A DNA stretch of 64,000 nt. It comes from Triangularia verruculosa (lineage: Eukaryota; Ascomycota; Sordariomycetes; Sordariales; Podosporaceae). Both the position numbers and the translations under genes were made by a program. Where the stretch lies: positions 58,164 through 122,163 of the forward strand of contig MU863989.1 of the NCBI GenBank assembly GCA_033296885.1. Reading direction: 5' to 3'. Within the stretch, counting starts at the first letter, position 1. Each line of letters opens with the position of its first letter. The notes beneath the pieces were generated by a model. It made no database searches. It had not been told where the DNA came from and was given only the letters and a program-made list of their open reading frames with translations. Positions 1-9,604 of the stretch are shown one piece after another.

Positions 1-531
1 CTCGTTCATGGCCCACAGGGCAAGCTGTAGCACATACCGAGTAAGAATCTGCGCCCCATGGCAAGTTGATAAAGGGAGAACCGGCAATGTAGATAGCCTG
101 TAGTGCGGTCAGAACCTCGACGCTTTCTTTAACTCCCTAGCCACTGAGCATACCTTGGCACCCGTGCCGGCAATGTAGTCGAGGGAGTCCCGAAGCCCTT
201 CCAGATCTCCTCCAAACCGGAGCTGGGTAGCAAGCATGTCGGTCTCGTAGACGGTGCCGTTGATGTCGTCATTATTGGGGTCGCCGTTGACCCAGCGATC
301 TAAAAAGAGAGTATATACGGGCATCCGCCAGTTATCTGGGGATCCCCTGCGGGTGTAGTTTTCTGGTCGTAGAGAGTCATCGTAGTCATATTCGAGCGGT
401 GTCTTAGCTGACTTTTTGGTGTTGAGATTCCAGTTTTCTTCGTCCTTGTCGTATCTGAGGCCGTGAACGAATGTGGTGGCCGTGAGGAGGGCGAGGAGAA
501 GGGCATTCGAAAAGAACGGGGGGCGAATCAT
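1..531 (-). CDS. ags-1: alpha-1,3-glucan synthase, N-terminal part (runs off the left edge)
   Basis: This is the 5' end of a cell-wall alpha-1,3-glucan synthase, a very large plasma-membrane protein with an outer amylase-like domain, an inner glycosyltransferase and many membrane spans. The start at 531 gives a signal peptide (about residues 1-24), then the family N-terminus with DNWRMPVYTLFLDRWVNGDP and the TQLRFGGDL segment of the GH13-like domain. Exon 1 is 531-154 and ends before GTATGC. Exon 2 is 97-38 and reads AIYIAGSPFINLPWGADSYS, a family hallmark; it ends before GTATGT. The rest lies outside the window. Both introns are phase 0. An upstream in-frame ATG at 624 is less likely because it precedes the signal peptide. 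The gene is head to head with the GPI-anchored amylase at 2678, an arrangement that recalls known fungal alpha-glucan loci. Confidence 0.9.
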
Positions 532-2677
532 GGTAACCGTCGCTCGCCTCTCATTGGGAGCGACAGTAGGTTTGGAAAACGAGAGACAATGCCAACTAAA
601 AAAACAAACAAAAGACAAGGACAAAATTCAGTAGTACACTTTCGAAAACACAACAACACAAAGAAGGACGTTGGTGGCTATCATCAACAGATTTAGAAAG
701 GGAAAAAGATGCGCGTTAACGAAAGCCCCCCTCCCCCCCGGACGGACGAGACACGTTCGACAGGCCAGCCAGCCCTAGCTGTAAACTCCACGACGAGGCC
801 CCATCGGGTCTGAGAGAGAGGCGGGAAAAGGGGGCATGGAAACCCGTGGTCAGACCTTCGATGTGGACCTTTGGATGCTGGGCGTGCGAACACTACGGCT
901 GGCACACCTCCCCTTGCTCGCCCTGTCCACCCTCGCGGAACAATACCGGAGCGCAGGGACAAGCGGAGACGATCAAGACCACTCGGCCTATCAGTTGGTT
1001 GCTTCTTGATACGAATATCACTTCGGCATGCTCGCTCGTTCGCCCATCAGGCCCTCGAGGCTCTCCGCAGCAAATAAAAGACCTCCTTTTTCCCCATTCA
1101 TCTCGACCGACTTTGACATCAATTCGCGGTCCCTCGGCCATCTCCTAAATAGGGCCGTCGAGAGGTGAAGATGCTGGCATGGCCTGGCAAGCGGATGACG
1201 GTCAAAACGGAACACAAGTTCTCGACATGCTGAACCTGGAAGACAGGAGGCTGGTCCAATTTTCCCTACCGAAGCATGCCCCCTTTCCTGGAAGGGCGAC
1301 AGGGCGCGTGGTTGGAAGCTTTGAGAGGTGCAAAACCTGCGCCGGCAGGGTGGAGCATGCCATGGGTTGTTGTCGCCTCCGACCCTCCATGTCCAGCGCA
1401 CTGTGAGCCAAGGGCCCTGGCAGCTTGATTCGATACGAGCGTGAGCTGGCAGGGATCGCAGACGAGGTCCCGCGGCAGATTCGAATCGACCCGCTCGATC
1501 GGCTTGGGAAGGCGGAAGAACAAGTTCTTGGGCATTGCTTGTCGCTGCTCGCCACAGCGGTTCCTCGACTGCCCAGCGCGGAGCAGCGCGGACAAGAACT
1601 GACCCTGCTACTGTGTGCCTTTACCCTGCTCTCGTCCCGCACCACTGGGTTTGGGGGACTCGGGGAGACACTGGGAGAGGAAACCAGACACGAGCACAAG
1701 GTGGAGGTGCTCCTTTTTTCTGGACGTTGTTTCGTCGGTCGACGGCTTCCCGTTCCTGAAGAAGACCCACAGACGGGGTATCCTCTCGCTTACCCGGACC
1801 TCGTCAATGTTCCGTCATTCGACGCCACACCGCGGCGTCGGCATGAAGAGGCTTGGCTCAGACGGCAGAATCAGTATGGAACGTCCCGTCCTCAGCGCCG
1901 CACGCACGCACGACGAGCTTATCCCGACTTCAGCAGCCGGTGGGAGTACATAATATATAGAGATACCATTAGGAGACAGATGCCATCCGAGGGCAGCGCC
2001 AAGTTGCAAACTCATCACTGCTACGCTGCCGCCGGCAGAACCGTTGCATGAGAAAAAACAGAAACGCCCTAATTTCACCCTCAAGAAAAAGCCTGCAGCT
2101 CAGAGCGGAGCCGCCATGGAGTCGACATTCGACTGACACGAGTCGGCGACCCAGGGGATCCCTACTAGTCCGCTTCTTGACAGCGATACACAGTGCCCCA
2201 GTCGGCCCTTGGACTGTCCTGGGCTTTCTTGGCCGGTGGATTCATCTCGTCTTGTTGCATGGACACCCCCCCGAGGTCAACCTCTGGCCGGTGTCTCCGG
2301 GGCCCTCCCGACACGCCCAGCACTGTGGTTTCGGGTCGAAAGCGCGTCCGTAGCGTCCTCCCCTTTTTCCCCAGAGTCGAGTCTGTCCAACCTGACGCCG
2401 GTAACTCTGACGCCTCACCCGTTTGTTTATTCCCTACATTCGCTTTATACCCATCACCAACAACGTCTTTCTTACTAGGCGTATTCACACTCTTTTTGAC
2501 CCCTTGGGCCCTAATGTGTTAGGACGAAGAAGCAGAGGAAGAAAAAGGGGTATCTGACCCGAGTCGCTCACTAAGCAAAACAACAAGGAAGGAGTAAAGA
2601 GAGGAAAACAAAAAAGAAAAACAGAATTTCTGAGTTATTCTCAAGCTCGGCTTCCAAGTTGACAGACACACACCACC
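532..2677. promoter_or_regulatory. shared divergent promoter region of the alpha-glucan genes
   Basis: About 2.1 kb with no convincing gene separates the divergent glucan synthase and amylase genes. The open frames here have no recognisable domain, no consistent splice structure and overlap one another on both strands. There is a C-rich run near 726-740 and a pyrimidine/purine-rich leader just before the amylase ATG. The length and the divergent layout suggest a shared regulatory region with long 5' leaders, but I cannot name a specific operator. Confidence 0.45.
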
Positions 2678-4279
2678 ATGCGATCCTCACTCTTGAGCCT
2701 GGCTGGCGTCGCCAGTCTGGCCTTCGCCGGCCTCGGTCTTGCTGCCGACGCTGAGGAATGGAAGACACGGTCCGTCTATCAGGTCATGATTGACCGTTAT
2801 GCGCGTACCGATGGCTCGATTAGCCACGAATGCGAGGCGCACGAGTTCTGCGGTGGCACATGGAGAGGCCTGATCAACAAGCTTGACTACATTCAAGACA
2901 TGGGCTTCACGGCCATCCAGATCAGCCCCATCAACAAGAACATGGAGGAGCACACGTCGGTTGGTGACCCCTACCACGGTTACTGGACCACGGATCTCTA
3001 TGCCCTCAACGACAAGTTCGGCACCGAGAAGGACTTCAAGGACCTTGTCGACGAGCTCAAGAAGCGCGACATCTACCTCATGGCCGATGTTGTGGTGAAC
3101 CACATGGCCCAAAAGTTCGACAACAAGCCGCCGCCCAAGGTCGACTTCTCCAAGTTCAACCCCTTCAACGACGAGAAATACTTCCACCCGTACTGCAACG
3201 TCACCGACTGGGAGAATTCCACCGATTACCAGGACTGCTGGCTCTACCCCTATGGTGTTGTTCTCGCCGATCTCGACACCCGCAACGAGTTTGTGATCAA
3301 GGAGATGAACAGCTGGATCAAGGGTCTCGTCAGCAACTACTCCATCGACGGTCTCCGCATTGATGCTGCCAAGCACGTCAACGACGAGTTCCTGCCCCCC
3401 TTCGTCAAGGCCTCGGGTGTGTTCGCCTGGGGTGAGGTTTTGACGGGCGAGCCTGAGGACTTTTGTCGCTACCAGACGCTCAACCTCTTGCCCGGCATGC
3501 CCAACTATCTCGACTACTACAAGCTCGTCAGCTCGTTCAACGGCGGCAACTTTGAGGACCTCGCCCGCATCAAGAAGGAGGCCATCAACAACTGCAACGA
3601 CACGTTTGCTCTGGGCACCTTTGTCGAGAACCACGACATGCCCCGCTTCGCCAACAAGAACAGCGACATGGCCATTGCCGAGAACGCCATGACGTACGTT
3701 ATCCTCAACGATGGCGTCCCCACCGTCTACCAGGGCCAGGAGCAGCACTTTGACGGCTTCGAGACCCCCCACAACCGCGAGCCTCTCTGGCAGTCGGGCT
3801 ACGACAAGGAGTCGCCCCTCTACAAGCTCACGGCCACGCTGAACAGGGTGCGCAACAACGCCATCAAGCTCGACAAGGAGTACGTCAACACGGCCTCGGA
3901 GATCCTCTGGGCCAACAACAACCACTTCTGCACCAAGAAGGGCGCCTACGGCAGCCAGATTGTCTACTGCATCACCAACCAGAGCTCCAAGGGCCCCAGA
4001 TACGAGCTCAGCGTCGGCGGCTTCCAAGCCGAAGAGCAGGTTGTCGAGGTGCTCACCTGCAAGGCCAACCAGGCCGGCTCGTCTGGCAACATCACCATGT
4101 TCATGAACAACGGTGCCCCCAAGGTTTACGTCCCCGCCGGCGCGCTCAAGGGCACCGGTCTCTGCGAGAAGACCACTGCCGACGCATATGAGGAGGACAG
4201 CGGCGCCGGTGTGACTGGTGCCGCCACTGGGCTTTTGGCTGCTGCCATCGTCGGCTGGGCTGCCCTGTTCCTTGCTTAG
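2678..4279 (+). CDS. GPI-anchored GH13 alpha-amylase (alpha-glucan modifying)
   Basis: This intronless gene encodes 533 residues. It has a signal peptide (about 1-22), a GH13 catalytic barrel and a C-terminal hydrophobic tail (about 510-533) after a small-residue stretch (DSGAG), typical of a GPI signal. The GH13 regions are clear: DVVVNH (137-142), GLRIDAAKH with nucleophile D229, WGEV with acid/base E253, and FVENHD with D320. Family members of this type (Aspergillus AgtA/AmyD, fission yeast Aah proteins) act as alpha-glucanotransferases or hydrolases on wall alpha-1,3-glucan or its alpha-1,4 primer at the cell surface. The neighbouring alpha-1,3-glucan synthase supports that role. The start has an ACC before ATG and leads straight into the signal peptide. 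A secreted starch-degrading role is less likely because of the GPI tail. Confidence 0.93.
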   Translation: MRSSLLSLAGVASLAFAGLGLAADAEEWKTRSVYQVMIDRYARTDGSISHECEAHEFCGGTWRGLINKLDYIQDMGFTAIQISPINKNMEEHTSVGDPYHGYWTTDLYALNDKFGTEKDFKDLVDELKKRDIYLMADVVVNHMAQKFDNKPPPKVDFSKFNPFNDEKYFHPYCNVTDWENSTDYQDCWLYPYGVVLADLDTRNEFVIKEMNSWIKGLVSNYSIDGLRIDAAKHVNDEFLPPFVKASGVFAWGEVLTGEPEDFCRYQTLNLLPGMPNYLDYYKLVSSFNGGNFEDLARIKKEAINNCNDTFALGTFVENHDMPRFANKNSDMAIAENAMTYVILNDGVPTVYQGQEQHFDGFETPHNREPLWQSGYDKESPLYKLTATLNRVRNNAIKLDKEYVNTASEILWANNNHFCTKKGAYGSQIVYCITNQSSKGPRYELSVGGFQAEEQVVEVLTCKANQAGSSGNITMFMNNGAPKVYVPAGALKGTGLCEKTTADAYEEDSGAGVTGAATGLLAAAIVGWAALFLA

Positions 4280-5026
4280 AGTGTCTGAAGCCACGTGCCA
4301 TGGGCGGGAGAGAGAGTTTTGTGTAGTTCATTGTAGATATATATACCTACCTACCTATATACCCATTGCACCTAGCGCCGAGTATATTTATTATACCGGT
4401 TTAATACCTATTCTATTTTTCCATGTCAAGGGCAGTCAAGCCGTCATATGCTAACACGTGAGTTGGAGTGGAAATTGATACACACATGTTCAATGTTATT
4501 ACATGCAATGCAAAGTGAGTACCACACTTCCGTCGTCTGATTCTCCAGAGTATGCTGTCGAGCGTGTACCGAATGCGTTTGTAGGAGGGGACGGAACGCT
4601 CGGGCTTTCTAATAGGCTCCGGTTGGAGTTGTTTGTTCTTGATTTTTGAGGTTGGGGTTACACAGCATGAGGAACCAAGAACAACTTGTGGTTGGAAGGG
4701 ATACTTTAGAGCTTGAGTGAGGGGGAAGGTATCTAGACAACTATTTACAGCAATACCAGTGAATTCCTTTGGCCCTTTACACCATTACACCATTTCCCCT
4801 TTTCACCATTACCCCTTTTCACCATTACCTCTTTTCACCATTACACCATTACACCATTACACTTAATCTACCGTTGTACCATGTCCCCTTGATCCTTTCC
4901 CAACGGGTTAGATAGGTTTGTCTTACTAATCACTCCGCGTCGCTCCGAAGTAAAGTCTTCAAAGCTTCCAAAGGAAAGGCTCACTGGGAGTCGAACCCTC
5001 ATCCTCTTGGCCAACACGGCATCGCC
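4280..5026. other. intergenic, amylase 3' side
   Basis: No gene is visible. It contains TACCTA repeats at about 4345-4357, an AT-rich 3' region, and a short tandem repeat at 4777-4862 listed separately. Confidence 0.5.
4777..4862. repeat. degenerate tandem repeat, CACCATTAC units
   Basis: About 86 bp are built from CACCATTAC units, some separated by CCCCTTTT or CTCTTTT spacers, giving alternating 9 bp and 17 bp periods. No coding function is implied. It lies between the amylase gene and the kinase-like pseudogene. Confidence 0.85.
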
Positions 5027-5946
5027 ATGCCTGCAGATTCGGCCTCCTCCTCCTGGACCACCGTCGATGATTTCCTTCAAAGTGGCGACAGCCGGGCCGT
5101 GAGGTGTTTCCAACGAACCCAATGGGATCAACTATGCCTCGTTGCCTCGAATGCAAACTGCCATCTGGAATGTACTGCTCTAGATCAGGTAACAAGTGGG
5201 CTCAACAACGTTGTTCGCCTGCTTGAGTTCTCCGACCAGAGTCGCTGGGCAGCCCGGGTCCAGATAACCTCTATACGGCTCCCAAAGATTGGTAAAATTG
5301 TTCGAAATCGAGAGGGGGGATACGAGCTCGGCCCCTTACCAGGGATCGGTGGCCCGTTCGACACAGCAGCGGCTTTTTTCGAGGCTTGGGCTAATAAGGT
5401 CAAGTTTAAGTGGGACGACGAGACTATTGGGCGTATAATACAGCGAGGCCGATTCCAGCGGAGCAGATAATTTCTATTATCAACAAGTTCCCATCACAGA
5501 TTAAAGCGATAGCTAGCCGGCTGTCCGCAAGTAACAATAGGCCGTTTCCCCTATACCACGACGATTCCCTCCACAGCAACATCATACCTGTTAACGAGAA
5601 TAGTTTCGATATCACGGGCATCATCGACTGGGAAAGGGCATGTACAGTACCCTGGGAGCTAATTGCGTTTCCCGAGTTTCTTTAGGCTATGCCCGTCTCC
5701 TTCGACCTCCCTTAGAAATATGACCGAGATGGGCAACCCCTTGATGAGGAAGTGAAGTAGACATGGCGTGAGCGATAGGAATACATTGAGATAGTAAAGT
5801 CAACGGAACTTAAAGACCACCTGCTCTCGACATGTCTCAGTAGCAATAGAAGCCAGGCTCTGGCCTATGCGTACGGGGCCTTTACGAGCGTCGCGAAGTT
5901 GGGCTTCTATAATAGAGTGATAGAAGAGGTAGAGAGGGACAGCTAG
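5027..5946 (+). pseudogene. aminoglycoside-phosphotransferase (APH)-like kinase, broken
   Basis: The reading resembles the fungal APH/choline-kinase-like family (PF01636). The first part runs from 5027 in one frame through ELGPLPGIGGPF. A one-base loss near 5447-5449 moves it to another frame, which continues with the Brenner-type motif HDDSLHSN (a His-x-Asp catalytic loop with metal-binding Asn) and TGIIDWE (the DFG-like Asp). After FPEFL there are four TAG stops at 5684-5764, and the frame then runs to a final TAG at 5944-5946. Each of the four sits where a Gln codon would fit, and CAG to TAG is a CpA to TpA change, the preferred RIP mutation. Such kinases occur as multi-copy families in filamentous fungi. 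The intact gene would be about 306 codons. It is not expected to make an active protein. Confidence 0.82.
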
Positions 5947-6710
5947 AACCTATAAGGCAGGTATGGCCGTTTCGTCCGAGTCTTTACCTGCATGTGGTGG
6001 CACAGGTAGGAGACAAATCAAGTAAAACCAGGGCACTATGCTCAAAAGTCTAATGGCTTTTGGTTCGTAGGTCTCAAATGTTCAGGGCTCATACTGAGTA
6101 GCCACACGTCTGATATAAACCATAGATGCGGCAGGTAAATAAATGAGGGGAAGCTGGGGAATTCTCAACCAAAACAGTCCCCCATATCAGCCGGTTTTAC
6201 ACGGGCAGCTAACATGCTCGGGTGTGTATTGCCCAATCCCTTCAGCATGGACCGTGCAGATGATGGGATGTACCGGCTGGGCTTCTCCCGCGGTACGGCA
6301 TGTGCTGTCTCGTGCCATTGCAGCTTACCATTTTCCGAATGAAGATCTTACAACGTCACCACGGCATCTGTTATGAGTAGGTGGGTAGGTCCCTGTTTTT
6401 CCTTCTGCACGGTAGTGCTTCCACTGTGCAACCAATTCGTTCGTTTTCTGTCCGAGCATGCTCGGTGCTTCTCAGTCCACTGACAGCCGTCCCGCAAGTT
6501 GATTTCATTCTTGGGGTGGGAAGCAATATATCTTGCAGCATACTTCACGTGGCCGGTCGACCTTGCTCCAACAGGACTTGGGTACAATAGCGTTGATACT
6601 CCCTCCAACTTTCCATGACTGATGTTGACTGTCCAGCTCCAACGGATGATCCGACATCCATTTGAATTTCATGAGCAAGTGCCCTTTCATGTAAGCACAA
6701 ACACGACAAC
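5947..6710. other. intergenic, MFS promoter side
   Basis: I see no gene, RNA or repeat here. It carries the promoter and leader of the transporter starting at 6711. Confidence 0.4.
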
Positions 6711-8357
6711 ATGGCCATCGCCATCCGTCACGACCCCCACAGCCATGCCCACGAGGAATCCGTCCCCGGCACCGTCAACCTCACCGCCAAAGAAGGCGAG
6801 GAAACCCACTACGGCCAAGCCCTATACCCCGTCCCCTCGGCCGATCCCAACGACCCCTTACAATGGACCAAGTTCAAAAAACACATGATCATGTTTTGCG
6901 CCTGCGCATTTTCCTTTCTTGGCATCTCTGCGCTGCTGGGGCCGGCCGTTTACGTAGGGCTTTGGTCGGTGCAGTTCAACGTCGATCCCAACACCGCGGC
7001 CGGGCTGGTCAACTATCCCAATCTCATCTTTGGCTTTGGAAGCGTGATTCTGGTCCCGCTGTACAAGCGGTACGGGAGACGGCCAGTGATGTTGCTGAGC
7101 TTGCTGGCTTATATCGGTGGCATCATCGGGGCCAGCCAGTCGACGACTTATGGCGGCTTGCTGGGGTGGAGAATCGTGCATGCTTTTGGGAGCGGTGTTT
7201 GCGAAGCGCTGCCGGTGCAATTGGTAAATGATGTCTTCTTCTTGCACGAGAGAGGAAAGAAGCTGGGTTGGTACACGGTTGCCTTGTGTCTGGGGGCAAC
7301 AGGGCCCATGTTTTGCGGCTTCATGCTCGCGGCAGGCTATTCCTGGAATTTGTTCTTTTATGTCGAGTTGGCGTTTGGTGGCGCGCTTTTCATCCTGTGC
7401 TTTTTGTTCGTGGAGGAGTCGTTGTATTTCAGGGGTCCGGTTGCTCCCTCGGGCGGATCACCGAGCGGAAGCAACCTCGAAGTTGTGACATCCTCCGCTA
7501 CAACAACGGACGGCAATGAGAAGCAGCAGCGGCCTGCAGCATCAGAGCCTCCAGACGATTCGACCCTTCCTGCTCGCAAATCCTGGAAGCAACAGCTCAA
7601 GATCTTCCCAGACAAGTTCGACTACACTTGCGACTTTTGGACCATGCCCTTGAGAGCCTTTACTCACCTCTTGGTACCCTCCACTTTCTGGGTCATCTCC
7701 ACCTATGGAATTTACATTGGACTGTGTGGCTTCTCCTTCAACTTTGTGTTCCCCATCAAGATTGTTCAGCCACCATACAACTGGCCCGAGACAAATTCTG
7801 GTCTCAGCGCCATTGCGACTTTTATCGGGTTCGGCCTCGCATTACCTCTTCTTCCAGCATCAGATGTTCTGGCGGCCAAGCTTACGAGAAGGAATGGAGG
7901 CATCAGAGAGGCCGAAATGAGACTTGGTGTTCTTATTCCTGCCGCGCTGATCGCCCCGGCAGGTCAGGTTCTCTTTGGAATCGCTGCAGCAAAAGATCTC
8001 CACTGGATCTGCTACTTCATCGCCATTGCGATTACCCAATGGGCTGGATACTTTTATTTTACCCTCACCCTGGCATATGCGGTTGATTCGTACAACGCCA
8101 ACCTGAGCGAAATGCTCATCATCATGAACTTGGGCAAGCAAGCCATCAGTTTTGGTTTCAGTGGAGAGCTGCTGAATTGGATCCTCAAGCACGGCTATGT
8201 CACAATCGTCGTGGCAGCCTTTGTCCCGATCTTGGTGGTGAACAATATGACAGTTGTTGTTTTCATGCTCTGGGGGAAGAAAATCAGGACGATGATGGCC
8301 AACAGCTGGCTAGCAAGATTTCATGGAAAGAGTTTGGTGCAGGGAGATGGACACTGA
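6711..8357 (+). CDS. major facilitator superfamily transporter (DHA1/HOL-like)
   Basis: This single-exon gene encodes a 548-residue membrane transporter of the MFS drug:H+ antiporter-like group. A hydrophilic N-terminus with PNDPLQW (about 47-53) is typical of fungal DHA1 members. Twelve membrane segments can be traced, six before and six after a central hydrophilic loop (about 240-305, Ser/Thr/Glu rich). The loop after helix 2 carries the MFS signature as KRYGRRPV, and the helix 5 region has LGATGPM. The likely role is proton-coupled movement of a small organic compound across the plasma membrane. The layout is closest to yeast HOL1-type transporters, but the substrate cannot be read from sequence. 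The start has ACAACATGG context. Its neighbours do not suggest a pathway. Confidence 0.9.
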   Translation: MAIAIRHDPHSHAHEESVPGTVNLTAKEGEETHYGQALYPVPSADPNDPLQWTKFKKHMIMFCACAFSFLGISALLGPAVYVGLWSVQFNVDPNTAAGLVNYPNLIFGFGSVILVPLYKRYGRRPVMLLSLLAYIGGIIGASQSTTYGGLLGWRIVHAFGSGVCEALPVQLVNDVFFLHERGKKLGWYTVALCLGATGPMFCGFMLAAGYSWNLFFYVELAFGGALFILCFLFVEESLYFRGPVAPSGGSPSGSNLEVVTSSATTTDGNEKQQRPAASEPPDDSTLPARKSWKQQLKIFPDKFDYTCDFWTMPLRAFTHLLVPSTFWVISTYGIYIGLCGFSFNFVFPIKIVQPPYNWPETNSGLSAIATFIGFGLALPLLPASDVLAAKLTRRNGGIREAEMRLGVLIPAALIAPAGQVLFGIAAAKDLHWICYFIAIAITQWAGYFYFTLTLAYAVDSYNANLSEMLIIMNLGKQAISFGFSGELLNWILKHGYVTIVVAAFVPILVVNNMTVVVFMLWGKKIRTMMANSWLARFHGKSLVQGDGH

Positions 8358-9604
8358 TGGGCTAGACACTCATGCTCTACCTTAACACCATGCCTTACCC
8401 CAGGAGCCATACCCAGCGGTTATTCCCTCGCCTTGCGCGCAATGTAACCGGCTCATCCAGTGTAACCCCCTTTTGTCCTGTGGTTACTTTGAGTTCTTGC
8501 CCTGTGTTTAGGTATCTAGGTACCTAGGTATGCCACTATGTTTTTGTCGCTTTTTAAGTGAGGGTCCACTGGCATAAAGTCAATTGACCTGCTGGTGACA
8601 ACGATGGCGCCTTTAGTCACCTCAGAAACGATGAAAACCTCTAAGCAAAAATGCCCACACTGCTGGTAGGGCAATACGAGAAACGAGAAACCAACTGTTG
8701 GGCCAAAAGTCTGACTGGACCCCGTGATATGATTACCTACCAAGACACCGAAACAGAACTGGTTACCTTACGCAAGCAAAACTTCTCCATCGGAAATGGA
8801 GTTCTCCCGGCTGACGACCTCGGATTCAGCAAGCCTAGCCAACCCGACGCCTTTCGTCCAACATCAGCAGCACTATTAGAGACACATGACCAATGGCAAC
8901 ATACAAACCCACTCAAAACGCCTTATCACTACAAGAAGATGGAGTTTCGCTTTTTACCCAGTGCCCTATTCTTGACAAATCAACGACCTTCCGGAACAGG
9001 AAAGGGGGGGTGATCCACTAGCATGGGCGGCCAAGATACGGATAACGACGGTGGTCTTTCCAAGCGAACTTCCCCAGATATGCAGATATCTACTAGACCC
9101 GATGACTACTGCAACTGTACAACGCAAAGGAGCAACTCTCGGATCCCTCGGTACGATGGTGATGAGGAATTGGGGGCAAGGTCTGACAACCTGGAAGGAT
9201 TCAACCCGCTTATGCTGCTAACAGCCCCTCCATCATCTCCCGAGCCGGTCAATCAGAGCAGTGTACACCAGGATATGGACCTCCTTCGCAGGGGAAAAGC
9301 GCGATTTGTCAAGGACTAGACAAAATGGGCGTTAGCTGTATACCTAGGCAGACGGTCATCCCGCAGTTCTTGTCGACAGGGCATTGTTTAGGTATCGTTG
9401 GAGCAGATGGTCCGATCATGCGCGGGTGGACACCGTCAAGTTTCCGAGGCTTCACCTCTCCGAGCTCGGGAATGTAAGCCCTGTGCCACCGGTGTTGAGA
9501 AGATACGGCTATAAAAGATTCCGGGTCCTGGACTCTGCTGGAGCTCTGCTGAATAGGTACCTTACCTAGACGACCAGGTCCTCCTTCACCAGCCTCTTCT
9601 CACA
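8358..9604. other. intergenic with TACCTAGGTA-type repeats
   Basis: No supported gene. The region carries a perfect palindrome-rich stretch of TAGGTA/TACCTA words at about 8509-8531, more at 9341-9348 and 9553-9569, and a TATA box for the next gene. Two short open frames (8651-9013 and 9023-9319) look accidental. Confidence 0.5.
9510..9517 (+). promoter_or_regulatory. TATA box of the L-amino acid oxidase gene
   Basis: TATAAAAG stands 95 bp upstream of the ATG at 9605, a usual distance for a fungal TATA element with a short leader. A high-output inducible promoter would fit a secreted enzyme; that is inference. Confidence 0.6.

Noticed and set aside
1202..2051. Open frames of 165 and 208 codons on opposite strands between the glucan synthase and amylase genes
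   Set aside because: They overlap each other, have no recognisable domain or signal and lie in a divergent promoter.
2687..4294. A 535-codon open frame on the minus strand covering the whole amylase gene
   Set aside because: It is a shadow of the strong codon bias of the real gene: no domain, Val/Leu/Glu-rich composition and exact overlap with a well-supported GH13 protein.
4976..5015. B-box-like sequence (minus strand GGTTCGACTCCCA) with TGGCCAAGAGG upstream, suggesting a tRNA
   Set aside because: The spacing leaves no room for an anticodon arm and the acceptor stem does not pair, so at most it is a tRNA-derived scrap or chance.
8651..9319. Two plus-strand open frames of 120 and 98 codons
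   Set aside because: Low-complexity, no domain and no splice sites linking them into one product.
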